Below, piece by piece: positions 1-12,200 of a stretch of DNA of 64,000 nucleotides (its first letter is position 1; every line of letters begins with the position of its first letter). Under the pieces are notes generated by a model. It had not been told where the DNA came from. It searched no databases and saw only the letters and a program-made list of their open reading frames with translations. A program made the position numbers and the translations under genes. The stretch comes from Albifimbria verrucaria (Eukaryota > Ascomycota > Sordariomycetes > Hypocreales > Stachybotryaceae). The DNA lies in the NCBI GenBank assembly GCA_020081605.1, contig JAHREC010000062.1, positions 2,666,001 to 2,730,000 on the forward strand. Direction: 5' to 3'.

Positions 1-1343
1 GATCTGCGTCATGTCTAACACACACTCTAGTCACCATGACTACTAACCACTTGCCTGGAATCCTTCTTTCTTCTTCCCAAACAAAGGCATTTGTCTGCCT
101 CCCAATGACATAATGTCTAACATCTCTCCTTAACCACGCGTGCATAGCGACGGCCTTCAGGGTAGGCCTCGGGACTGAATGGCTTGCACCATGGACCCAT
201 GCTCATGATTGTTCGCTTCAAGGATGTCATGCAGGTACGGGGTTCGCACATCGGACAACCCCGAGCTTGACATGGGGTCAGTCCCTGTCCCAGTGAAATG
301 GACCATCACTAACAACTAACTTATCGTGCAAAATAGCAACAGTGCACATGCTAACGCGCGAAACTAAATCTTAAAGAAAGCGCCCAAAGCCATCGTGCCG
401 AAGATGCCGTCATCAAGAAATGTCAGTCTTACCAACACTAATACAATATTATACAGAACACACCTAAAGGCCCCCGAAGTGCCGGAGCCCTTACTCATCA
501 AGATGACTCCAACGCCTTTGCTGTTCTCTGCACGATCCTTCCACGCATCGGCTGTCATTGCCGGTATCCATGGATATCAAGCAAAGTTCCCACATTCGGA
601 CAGTCAGACCTTATACGGCATGGCACGTTCCAAGTCAAATGTCGAAAGCTTCCGAGAAGAGTATCAACATAAATCAAATCCTCTTTGGGAGTGGAGATCG
701 GTCGTTCGCGAAATGAACACCAAAGCCAAGACAGTTTGAACCAGCGATTACCCACCCGCAGTCCCGACGAGACGGTGCCGTCCTTAATTTTAGCCACAAC
801 TGAGCAGCCTCCGCATTGTGGATTGGGACTTGCGAATCCTCGTCGTCCAGCCTTCTCTTCACCGTTGCTCCAGGGGCTTTCAGCTTACACCTGATCTTGA
901 TGGAATCAAAGTGGCTTGCCTGGTATTTTTAGACACTACGGGCTCGCTAGACTATTCTGCCCCTGATCCGATGGAGCCGCAATTGAAACTTGGGTCACCT
1001 AACCCATCACGGTCACTGGGCTTGGCACCACGAAAGTGTCGTAATGGTCATAATTATCCTCAGACAATTCCTACCACATCAAACATCAGCAGGCAATCGC
1101 CTGCCCGAACCACACACGCCAACTTGACGTCGTCTACCTCTATCCTGATCCGTCGTCTATTTGCCGCGCCCCAACGCTTTGCATGATATCTTGAGGAAGA
1201 GTTGTGTCTCATAGATTCCGATGTGCACACCAAAATAGCCATCATCGCATAGCCTCAATACCTGCTATCGAGAAACCTACACAGCGCTCTCGATAACGGC
1301 TTTATCGTTGGGGTCTGTACCAGAGTCAGCACATGCAATATGT
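1..1343. other. Left-edge region without a recognised gene
   Basis: I see no reading frame here with recognisable protein features; open frames on both strands are short, mutually overlapping and compositionally random. The right end is the 3' flank of the AIG2-like gene on the minus strand. No tRNA-like box pair or tandem repeat was noticed. Confidence 0.4.
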
Positions 1344-1932
1344 TCAATACGCAGGAGGAGTAGACGAACCAGCCACGAAAGCCCAATCGCCTCGTGTCCA
1401 TTGTTGCATCTTCTCCTTGCGAAAGTGCTCAAAATCCCATTCTTGCTTTTCTAGCTGCTCGGGATAGAGAAAATATAGGCCGATGACTCCTTTACCTCCC
1501 CTTTACCTCCTCACCGTCCTTCTGCTGAAGAAGCGTTACTTTCACATTGGCACGTTTATACTCTGACCCTTCAAAATAGTCAAGCTTTTGCACATTGGCT
1601 TCAGTCAACCCAGTTGCGTATATTCCTCGTACGCAATGGCCATCTTCGGGGACAACGCCTGGATAGTCGGCGAACTTGACTCGATGACGACAGTGGTTGT
1701 CGAGAATGGCCGGCGTAAAGGTGTAAAGATCCTGCACGGCTTGCGGGGGTTCTTTTGACCGTGACAAACACTGAAGAACACCTCAGGTGCCATCTATAGG
1801 TTGTCAGCATGTAAAATATTAGGATATCGTGAAGTCGTTATACCAGTGTTCCTATTGCCTGGTTAGCATCCAGTTTTTGGGTTTCCGACTTGTAAACCCA
1901 CCGTAGAAGAAAGCAGTATACTCTCCGCTCAT
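1344..1932 (-). CDS. AIG2-like / gamma-glutamylcyclotransferase-fold protein, three exons
   Basis: Small GGCT/AIG2-fold protein of about 162 residues. Family members are cyclotransferases or related enzymes; the substrate here is unknown. Exons are 1902-1932, 1844-1851 and 1344-1793. The first two give MSGEYTAFFYG|TL, rebuilding the family's N-terminal FYGTL motif, and the second exon is only 8 nt. Both introns are 50 bp with GT..AG and branch-like GCTAAC and GCTGAC. Exon 3 starts MAPEVFFSV, carries YFEGSEY with the expected acidic residue, and ends with the family-like EWDFEHFRKEKM. Two frame breaks: one C missing in the run at 1745-1749 and one base in excess near 1498-1501, beside an 11-bp direct repeat. 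They could also mean a recent pseudogene, but the flanking sequence is intact. A TGAGTCA lies about 93 bp upstream. Confidence 0.75.
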
Positions 1933-3277
1933 TTTTGCTGTTTAGCAGTATGGTAACAAGATTTAGTCCGTGATCGTAGAGCACACCGAAATCGGAGCTG
2001 AGCAGGGCAAGCTGGTGAGCAAGGTGAGTCACGTAAACGCGACAGAGGAATTATTGTAATAATTGACGGTATAGACTCTGCAGTTGCCTAATATGCCTGC
2101 AACAAAGTGTGAGTTTGGCTGTGCAGTATGCTTTGGAAGCAAGACGATTGAGGTTGTAAGGAAGGGGACCATGATAAGGTAGCAGACTTCGCTCCGTATT
2201 GGAGATGCTCAGGCGGCCCCACCAAACCACTGGCGGGGCATGGACCCGGTTGTAACCGTCTTTCTGCTGGAGTCACCGACTAAGATCATGAGCATAGGTA
2301 GGACTTGTGAGGTGATGCGAAGCGTGTCATCATTATGGTAAAGCGTTATATTTACAGATGGAGACTGTTCGAGGAAGACTCTTTTGAGTTTACTATTTGG
2401 ATACCCGTATGGCTCTGGCTGTCCGCATTAGGACCAGGAGAAGATCAACTCAGCCACTGACAGCGCCTGCTTCCAAGAGTATTTAGTGGGCCTGTAGGCA
2501 ACTACTACGTAGTACCTTGATGAGCGATTGAAGTCGTTTTTACCATCTTCCAGCACGCCAAACTGATGAGCTTTCACGAAAGCTATACCACAACTCACGA
2601 AACGTGTGCCGACCATTGGCACCTATATCACGATGGCTGACTGATATAACGCCTGGAGCATTGAAAGACAGAAAAACACATGTTTGTATACCACTGCACA
2701 TAGCCCTCTTGCCGTTCACATGCCTACTTAGGCTTTGAATTACTTTTAGAATGCAGACCAGGTACCGGTATTGAGGCTCAAATGACGAAGCATGGACAAC
2801 CTTATCTTGAGCAAGCTATCGATAAGACTACCTGTGTAGGCACACGCCACCCCTCTAGGGGCGTACAGCAAGATTAGTGGCTGCAAAATTGTTCCTCCGA
2901 CACCTAGCGCCTTTGGTTTTGGTGACCGCGGCGCCCAGTTCGAGATTCTGTAATTTTCAGAGCCAAGCGTCCGTACCTACTTCGACATCACGAGCGCGGC
3001 TCGATCGTGTAATTACGGCTTCCACGAAACACCCCACACGATACCCTCTGAGTCCCAACCACTTTTCGGTGACCAGAACCTCCGGAAGTCTTTGCGCAAT
3101 ATAATTTGAGCGCACGATTCGCGTCGTAACGATCAGAAGCGCGTCGCATTCGATTCGAAGTAGCCTGCCACTTGACAGCCTGGAGCTATCACCAGTTCCC
3201 CTGGTCGAGTAGCACTTCGCCGTCCCAACCACGCATGGCAGGAAGGGCTGCGTCTTGTGGACGCCGATAATGCAGCC
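1933..3277. other. Divergent intergenic region between AIG2-like gene and TRA1
   Basis: About 1.3 kb holding the two divergent promoters. Apart from the TGAGTCA near the AIG2-like gene I see no coding signal or repeat. A 135-codon minus-strand frame over 2957-3364 overlaps TRA1 exon 1 and lacks protein-like features. Confidence 0.4.
2025..2031. promoter_or_regulatory. TGAGTCA, possible CPC1/Gcn4-type site
   Basis: A perfect palindromic bZIP core lies about 93 bp upstream of the AIG2-like start codon. About eight such 7-mers are expected by chance in 64 kb, so position is the only support. Confidence 0.2.
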
Positions 3278-6200
3278 ATGTCGGGAACCACTATTGACGA
3301 TGTCGTAAAGCGACTCAGCACCGCCGAAATAGGTACGCTGCGCCGACACGCGACGATGCTTCATCCTCCGCTATGCTTGTACCCTTTGCTAGAGTATATC
3401 TAACCTTTTCACTCAACAGATGTTCGGCTCAAGTTGGAAGCCGCGACAACCTTGCGCGACAGCTTGGATCATTACACGAGCGGTCCGATCTATACTCCCT
3501 TTCTGAAACGATTAATGCCAATATTCATCAACATCTTACGGGGACAATGCACCTTCCAAAGCAACTCACCGGAGCAGGTTGTTATCCATCGATTATGCGA
3601 CACCTTATTACTCTGCTGACCTGTATATACAGAGACTCCGAAACTGCATCCTCGAAGTCTTACACAGACTTCCGACGGCGCCGCCCGCGCCCCTGAGCCT
3701 TTCGAGCCCTACGCAGAGGAGATGGTTGACCTATTGCTGCAACTTGTTCGAACCGATAACGAGGAAAATGCGACACTATGCATCAAAATTACGTCGGATA
3801 TAATGCGGCATCAGCACAAGGTGCTGCAAGGCAAGGTGCAGCAGTTCCTCGACCTTATTCAAGAGCTTTTCGAACAGATGGAGAAGGTGGTGAGGAGCAG
3901 CTGGATAATGCACCACTGGCCGTGAGCTCTCAAACAGGCGGTCCATCAACCCCGGGCAGCTCACAAACCAATTTCCAGTCACCACGGCCGGGCTCACCTG
4001 TTGCCTCCGTGACCGACCTTGGTGCAGACCCGCAACAGCAGAACCGACCTCTGCTGAAGGGCATGCAGTCATTCAAGGTTCTCTCCGAGTGCCCTATTAT
4101 CGTCGTATCGATTTTCCAGATCTACCGCAACACAGTACAGCAGAATGTACGGGCCTTTGTGCCTCTGATTAAGAATGCATTGTCTCTACAGGCCAGCGCT
4201 CAGAAGCAAGCACATGCCGACGCAGCAGCGAAGAAGCAGATCCATACAGGCGTCAGCCCCGCCATCAAGAACAGAGCCGCTTTCGGCGACTTCATCACAG
4301 CACAGGTCAAATTTATGAGCTTCCTGGCTTTCTTGCTTCGCCAATACTCACAACAGCTTCAAGACTTTCTACCTACTCTACCGGATGTCATTGTTAGGCT
4401 TCTCAAGGACTGCCCGCGCGAGAAATCCGCAACACGCAAAGAGCTGCTCGTTGCAGTCCGACACATAATCAACTACAACTTCAGGAAAATCTTCCTACCA
4501 AAGATTGATGAACTGCTAGATGAGAGAACCTTGACAGGAGATGGCTTGACTGTCTACGAGACTATGCGGCCGTTGGCATACAGCATGCTGGCTGATCTCA
4601 TTCATCATGTTCGAGACTCACTTACACCCGAGCAGATTCGCAAGACGGTGGAGGTGTACACCAAGAACTTGCAGGATAACTTTCCTGGGACAAGCTTTCA
4701 AACCATGAGTGCAAAATTGCTGCTGAACATGGCCGAATGCATTGCGAAGCTGCCGAACAAAGCTGACGCGCGCTACTACCTCATCATGATCTTGAATGCC
4801 ATTGGCGACAAGTTTGCTGCCATGAACCGACAGTATCCTAATGCGGTGAAGCTTTCAAAACAGTATCGTGCACAAATCGAGGCTGGGACACCAGAGACAT
4901 ACCTTGCTGATAAAGAAAACCCACCCGACTGGGACGAAACGGACATTTATACCGCGGTGCCTATCAAGCTATCGAATCCTCGTGATAGAGGTTCTGACCC
5001 AGTAGTGGATAACAAATTCTTGTTCAGAAACCTCATGAACGGGCTGAAGAACACTTTCTACCAACTAAGAACGTGCAATGTTGGAACACCGATCGACCCT
5101 AAACATGCACCGCCGCATTGGCAAGACGTCTCCTATGGATTTACTGCAGAAGAGGTCAACGTCATTGTCAAGTTGTTCCGCGAGGGCGCATATGTTTTCC
5201 GTTATTACGACATCGAGAAGCCCGCTACGGAGTCCCAGTACATGTCTCCCGTGGAATACATGGCTAATTTTTATATGGTCTCGAGTAGTAAGGAAGAGAA
5301 GGATCTGCTGGAGACGTTTGCGACGGTGTTCCACTGTGTCGACCCTGCAACATTTCACGAAGTTTTCCAGCAAGAAATGCCTCGACTTTACGATATGATC
5401 TTTGAGCATACGGCGTTATTGCATATACCCCAGTTTTTCCTTGCCAGCGAAGCGACGTCCCCAGCTTTTGCGGAATGCTACTTCAATTCTTGATGGAGCG
5501 TATAGACCAAGTTGGTTCTGCTGATGTGAAGAAATCCTCCATCTTGCTGCGGCTCTTCAAATTGGCCTTCATGGCTGTGACTCTGTTTGCGGGACAGAAT
5601 GAGCAGGTTCTCCTTCCCCACGTGGTCAACATTGTTACCAAATCCATCGAGCTATCAACGAAAGCGGAGGAACCCTTGAATTACTTCCTCCTCTTACGAT
5701 CTCTCTTTCGTAGCATCGGTGGAGGCAAGTTTGAACAGCTATATAAGCAAATCTTACCTCTCTTGGAAATGCTGTTGGATGTGCTGAACAACCTTTTGAT
5801 GGCTGCTCGCAAGCCTTCAGAAAGGGACTTGTACGTAGAGCTTTGTCTCACGGTTCCGGCACGATTGAGCCACTTGCTTCCCCATTTGAGCTTTCTCATG
5901 CGCCCTCTCGTTGTTGCATTGCGGGCAGGAACGGATTTGGTTGGCCAAGGCTTGCGTACCTTGGAGTTGTGTGTGGACAACCTTACAGCTGACTATCTTG
6001 ACCCTATCATGGCGCCGGTCATTGATGAGCTGATGACGGCTTTGTTCGATCATTTGAAGCCTCACCCATACAGCCACTTCCATGCGCACACAACTATGAG
6101 GATCCTTGGAAAGTTGGGCGGTAGGAACCGCAAGTTTATGACTGGTGTTGTTCCTTTGGCATACAAGGATTATGCTGATGACTCTTCAAGCTTCGACATG

Positions 6201-9200
6201 AGGTTAATAGGATCCAAGAAGGACAGGGCATTCCCTGCTGACCTCGGTATCGAGTCGGCTATCCAAAAACTTATGGAAATACCCCGAGCAGGCAAGAACA
6301 ACCAGAACCGGCAGTACGATGGCTACTACAAGAAGCAAGCTCTTCACTTCGTCAAGTCACAGCTAAAACTGCGCATTGGTTATGACCATCTTCCGGATGA
6401 CCTCTCAAGGATTGTTCGCCTTCAGGCGCAGGATCTTTTGAACCGTAAGATTGACATCAACTATGCACCGTTTGAGGTCTCAGATCGGGAAAGATCTATT
6501 GCGAAGAAGGACGAGCAGGACCAAATCACCAAAAAGCTGCTCAAGGTGGTTATGTTCGCCGAGTCAATACCGGAGTTTCAGCCGGAAGCGGCAGCCTTCT
6601 TAGTCGATGTATGCAGGCATTTCGCTGTCATTGAAGTCGGTCGATCCTTGGTCGACCTGAAGCGTAACTTCAGCCCGTTCAACCCTAAGGCAGGCGAAGG
6701 CCCGCTACAAATCGACACCAGAGTCTTGTCTGAGGCGATTGTTGAGTCCCTGGCTTCGGACCACCCCGATGTGCGAGATTCAGCCAAACGCGCGCTCCGG
6801 GAAATGCACACATCCATTGGCATCATACTCGGCTCAGAGACCAATGTTGGCCGCCTGCATTTCTTCAGTCACCTTAGTAGCATCTTTTGCCACAGCTGTT
6901 ACGAAGAAGAGTGGTTTACTAAGACAGGTGGCAGTCTCGGCATCAATTTTCTGCTTACAGAACTCGATCTTGGTGACGCTTGGGTAGCCTCCAAACAGAC
7001 CGAGTTCATTCGGGCCCTTATGTATGTCGTCAAAGACATGCCACAAGACCTTCCCGAGAAGACGAGATGCTTAGCACAAGATAGTCTTGAAGTGCTGCTC
7101 AAGCGGATTACAAAGAATGCCAAGAAAGAGGATGCGTTGCCAATCCAGCAACAGCCTGGTCAACAGAACAAGCAGCCTCGTCTCGCACAAATCTGCATGC
7201 AATTTAACAATGAGGTATCTCACATGAACAAATTTGTTCGCGAAACCGCTAAGCACTCTCTTGAGCTTATTGCAAAGGCCGTCAACTGCGAGGTCTGGGA
7301 GCTTGTTGAACCGTACAAGGACAGATTCCTCCAGCCCATTTACGCCAAACCACTGAGGGCCTTGCCATTTGCAATTCAAATTGGCTATATCAACGCCATG
7401 ACGTATCATATGAGCCTCAAGAGTGACTGGGTGAAATTTGACGAGAACTTAAACCGTCTACTCATGGAGTCTCTTGCTCTGGCTGACGCCAATGACGAAT
7501 CATTGGCAAACAAGCCTGCGGAATTCAGAACGCATGAGCACATTGTGAATTTGCGAGTTTCATGCATCAAGCTCTTAAGCACAGCAATGAACTTCGAAGA
7601 GTTTTCAAACAATCCTACCAAGACAAAGATCTTGGCAGTGTTCTTCAAGTGCTTATATTCTGAATCGAAACCGACGATTGCGGCTGCAAACGATGCACTG
7701 AAATCAGTCTTAGCCGTTGAGAAACGTCTACCAAAGGATTTGTTGCAGGGTGGTCTTCGGCCCGTTCTCCAGAGCCTGTCTGATGCTAAGCGTCTAAGCA
7801 CTCATGGCTTGAACAACCTGTCTAGGCTTCTGAAACTGTTGACAAGCTACTTCAAGGTGGAAATTGGTGCACGTTTGCTTGACCAGACGAAGTCGATTGT
7901 TGATCCCAATGCTTGGCAGCAAATTTCGTTCACTTTCTTCGAGCAGCATCCTCAGATGAAGATTATTTCGGCTGTTCTCAACATCTTCCACCTTCTACCA
8001 GCCCAGGCTGAGACGTTCAAGGAACGGCTAATTGAATATTTCCTCAGTTTCGAAGAAAAGCTTCGAAGAACCATACAAAGCCCTTTCCGCCTCCCAATGT
8101 TCCTTTACTTCAACCGCTATCCCAAGGAAATTTGGACATATCTTCTTGGTAAACTGGATGATCTCAAATTTGGACGATTGCTTGCTCAGGCTCTGCGCCA
8201 CAAGGACAGTGTTGCGCTAAGAGAAGCTGCTGTTGCGGATTTCAGGGTCTGATGAATAAGTGCAATACCTATATTGAGCAGAACAGCCCGACCAAATTCG
8301 TTGCTGTCGTGAATACTATTCACATTATCGATTCAATAAGTCACTGGCCAGGGAACGATGGCTGGATGGAGAAGAAGGAGAACCTAAACTGGCTGAGAAA
8401 TATTGGAAAGGATCTTGAACATCACCTGCGAGCCTACACTCTCCCGGCAGAACTTCGTCTGCCTGCCTACCAGGCGGCAGAGCAGCTGATGAATATCCTT
8501 ATTACATCTTTGGAAAAGTCACCAAAAGACTTGGACGCTCTCTTCCACCTGATTGAATCCGTGACGTCCGAGGAACTCCGTTCTACTCAGCGTCTATCAT
8601 CCTTTATCTACGACAAAATCATCTGCAGCGATTCTGTGGAGTTTTGGAAGACGACCTTTATACGCTGTCTCGACATCTACGCTGGTAAATCGGCTACGAA
8701 TAAAACAAAGCACTATCTTCTCCACTATATCGTCAACCCAATTGTCGCAATGGATGTAATGCGACACTGGAATTTGCCAGAGCATAGTAAGGGACAACGG
8801 TTCATGGACCGGTCTGTGATAGATGCTGTCAGCACAAAGATCTGGAAGGTTCATCCTGAGATGACATTGGATGATCAAGCACAGCCTGGTATTGATCATA
8901 CTAGGTTTGAAGTCCTCCAGCTTTCAGCCATGTTAGTGAAGCACTACCACACCACACTCCAAGAGGCCCGTAAAGACATCATCAAATTCGGCTGGACCTT
9001 CATACGCTTGGAGGATATCATCAATAAGCATGCAGCATATGTTGTCATTGGCTACTTCATTGCTCATTACGAGACACCTCCAAAGATTGTAACTCAAGTT
9101 TACTTGTCTTTACTGAAGACCAACCAAAATGAGGGCCGTGCTCTGGTGACGCAAGCATTGGAGCTTATTGCACCTGTATTGCCCAAGCGATGTGGCACTG

Positions 9201-12200
9201 GTCCAAATGAGCGCAATGCTCCATGGGCTGTTGCGCCTCGACGTATTCTGGCAGATGAAGGTCAGAATGTACAAATGACCAACATTTTCCATTTCCTGGT
9301 CAGACACGCCGACTTGTTCTACGAGGCTCGTGATAAGTACGCGATTTTAATTATTACGTCCTTGAGGAAGATAGCGACTCCTCCCAATTCTTCTCACGAG
9401 AGCAAGAAGCTTGCCCTCAATATGATGTGGCTCATTTGGAGTTGGGAACAACGGCGAGTGGAGGGCAAGCTGGCAGCTTCAGAATCAAGAGCGCTCTCAG
9501 AGTCTCCCAATTCAAAGAAGAGGAAGCTTGGTAGCGATCAGGCGAACTCGTCACCCCGACAGTTCGTCAAAGTGCCCCGGCAGAACGCGTCGAATACCAG
9601 ATCCCGCCTCTTTTCCGTCAGAAGATGATTAAATACCTGGTGGAGTTCATTGCCCAGCTCAACGAAAGATATCGATTGCCTTCGGCGAAACCACGGGAAC
9701 AGGCTGTCTCTTCCATGACTCCCATGCCTCCTCCGCCGTCTGATCTATGGAAAAGAGCGTTGACACTTCTTTACAACCTTGTTCAGCCACAGTACTGGGG
9801 TGACCTCGATCTTGATTTGTTCCCCAATGTTACTGATGTCATTCTCGCGAGCGAGAGGACACAGAATATCCTTGACGCAGATCCTTCTGACAAGGAGAAG
9901 TTCGATGATAAGTTCCTCACGAACATTATCAATACCCTTCAAGTTGTGCGTATCATCTTGAATTCTAGATCTGATGAATGGATCCAGAAGAATATGGCAT
10001 CAGTCCAAAAGGTATTGGAGAAGAGTCTTAAGTCTGAGAATCCAGAAATCCAGGACTGTCTTCATCTGTCTGATAAGGAATACGACCATGGCCGCGACTT
10101 GAAGTCCATTATCAAGCGCGTGCTAGACTCTCTTCCCGAGGACGTACCAATGGAGGATGCTGATGGCGACGCGGAACCCGAGTCTTCAAACTCCGAGCTC
10201 ATCACTTATCTCTCACAGTTAGCTACGGAAGCAATGAACAAGAATGCGTACACTTCGGGTGTCAACATTCTATGGTCCCTGGGTAACCGAAAACCGGCCG
10301 TTATTGATCAACATATCCCGTCACTCATGAAAGCCCTGCAAAGCAAGCACGCCAGAGAACATGTGCAGCACTATAATGCGCTGGCAAGCCAAGCGGCAGG
10401 AACCAACAACCGCACACAAGAACAAGAAACTCCTACTGGACAGATGGCCACCCACGATTTGGAAATCCAGACCAAGTTGATGATCAAGGAGATACAAGTC
10501 GTGGCTCTACGAATGGAAGGCCTTGGCGACCACCGACGACCATTCCTTAGTGTCTTGGCGACACTTGTCGAGAAATCGATGCACCTTGAACTGTGCGAAG
10601 AGATCCTTCGCATGGTAGAAGGTTGGGTATTCAGATCTGAGGGAACATGGCCTACTCTCAAGGAGAAAACGGCAGTGCTCCATAAGATGCTGTCCTTCGA
10701 ACATAGACAAGACTCCACGATGCTGACCAAGTTCTTGGACCTCGTCATTCGAATCTACGAGGATCCAAAGATTACTCGTACCGAGCTCACTGTCAGAATG
10801 GAGCATGCATTCCTGATCGGCACAAGGGCAGCTGACGTAGAGATGCGCAATCGTTTCATGGCCATCTTTGACAAGAGCTTATCCAAGACAGCCAGCGCCC
10901 GTCTCTCATACGTCTTGACTTGTCAAAATTGGGACACACTAGCAGACTCCTACTGGTTAGCACAAGCTTCACAACTTTTGCTGGGTGCCGTTGAAGGCAA
11001 CACCAGTATTCACCTGCACCAGGATGATTTTAAGGTGATGGCGGTGTCTCAGTTGGCCACGATGTATTCCAAGGATAAAGAAGTCAGAGAGCCATCGATG
11101 ATGAGTGACGACAAGTTTGAAGCATTTATGGCAGGCCACCGTCGATTTATGTCCGAAGTGGGCGATGTTAAACTTCGGGATGTTATTGAGCCTCTCGTTC
11201 AACTACAGCATGTGGATACACAACTAGCTCACCAGCTATGGGTGACCCTGTTCCCCATGTATTGGTCCGCGACTGCTCGCGATGAGCGGACCGAGTTGGA
11301 GAGTGGTATGGTCGCTCTACTGACCAAGGACTATCACAGTCGCCAGATTGACAAACGCCCCAACATTGTCCAGTCTTTAGTTGAAGGAGCTGCGAAGACG
11401 TGGCCTGAATGCAAATTGCCGCCACATGTTCTCAAATTTGAGGCCAAGACATATGATGCTTGGTACACTGCTCTTGTCCAACTGGAGAACGCCGCGATCA
11501 GACCTGAGGTAGAATCGGCTACTGTCCGAGAAAGTAACCTGGACGCCCTGGTTGAACTCTATGCATCGCTCCAGGAAGACGACCTCTTCTATGGTACATG
11601 GCGTCGACGTTGTCACTTCGTTGAGACAAATGCAGCACTCTCTTACGAACAGAACGGCATGTGGGATAAGGCTCAGAAGCTCTACGAGAATGCTCAAATC
11701 AAGGCACGAACGGGTGTGATACCATTCTCGCAAGCTGAATACATGCTTTGGGAAGACCACTGGGTTCTGTGTGCTCAGAAGCTTCAGCAGTGGGAAATCT
11801 TGCAAGACTTTGCGAAGCACGAGAATTTTCAAGATTTGCTGCTTGAGTGCGCATGGCGCAACACGGAGATGTGGCAAGATGAACAGCACAGGGAGGCTCT
11901 TGAGAACATTATCAAGGGCGTCATGGATGCACCCACACCTCGTCGCGCGTTTTTCCAGGCCTTCATGTCCTTGCTCAAGTTCCATAATCAGCAAGAGACA
12001 CCCGCTGATTTTGCCCGCGTTTGTGATGAAGCTATTCAACTCTCCATCCGCAAATGGCATCAGCTCCCAGAGCGACTGACCAATGCTCACATTCCTCTCC
12101 TCCAAAATTTCCAACAACTGGTGGAGCTGCATGATGCAAGTGTTATCTGCCAGAGCCTGGCAAACACGAATTCCTCCAACTTGGATGTCAAATCAGGTGA

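Noticed and set aside
2957..3364. Minus-strand frame of 135 codons over the TRA1 start
   Set aside because: Overlaps TRA1 exon 1 and promoter; no protein-like pattern.
11377..12132. Minus-strand frame of 251 codons inside TRA1
   Set aside because: Lies wholly opposite conserved TRA1 coding sequence; an antisense shadow.
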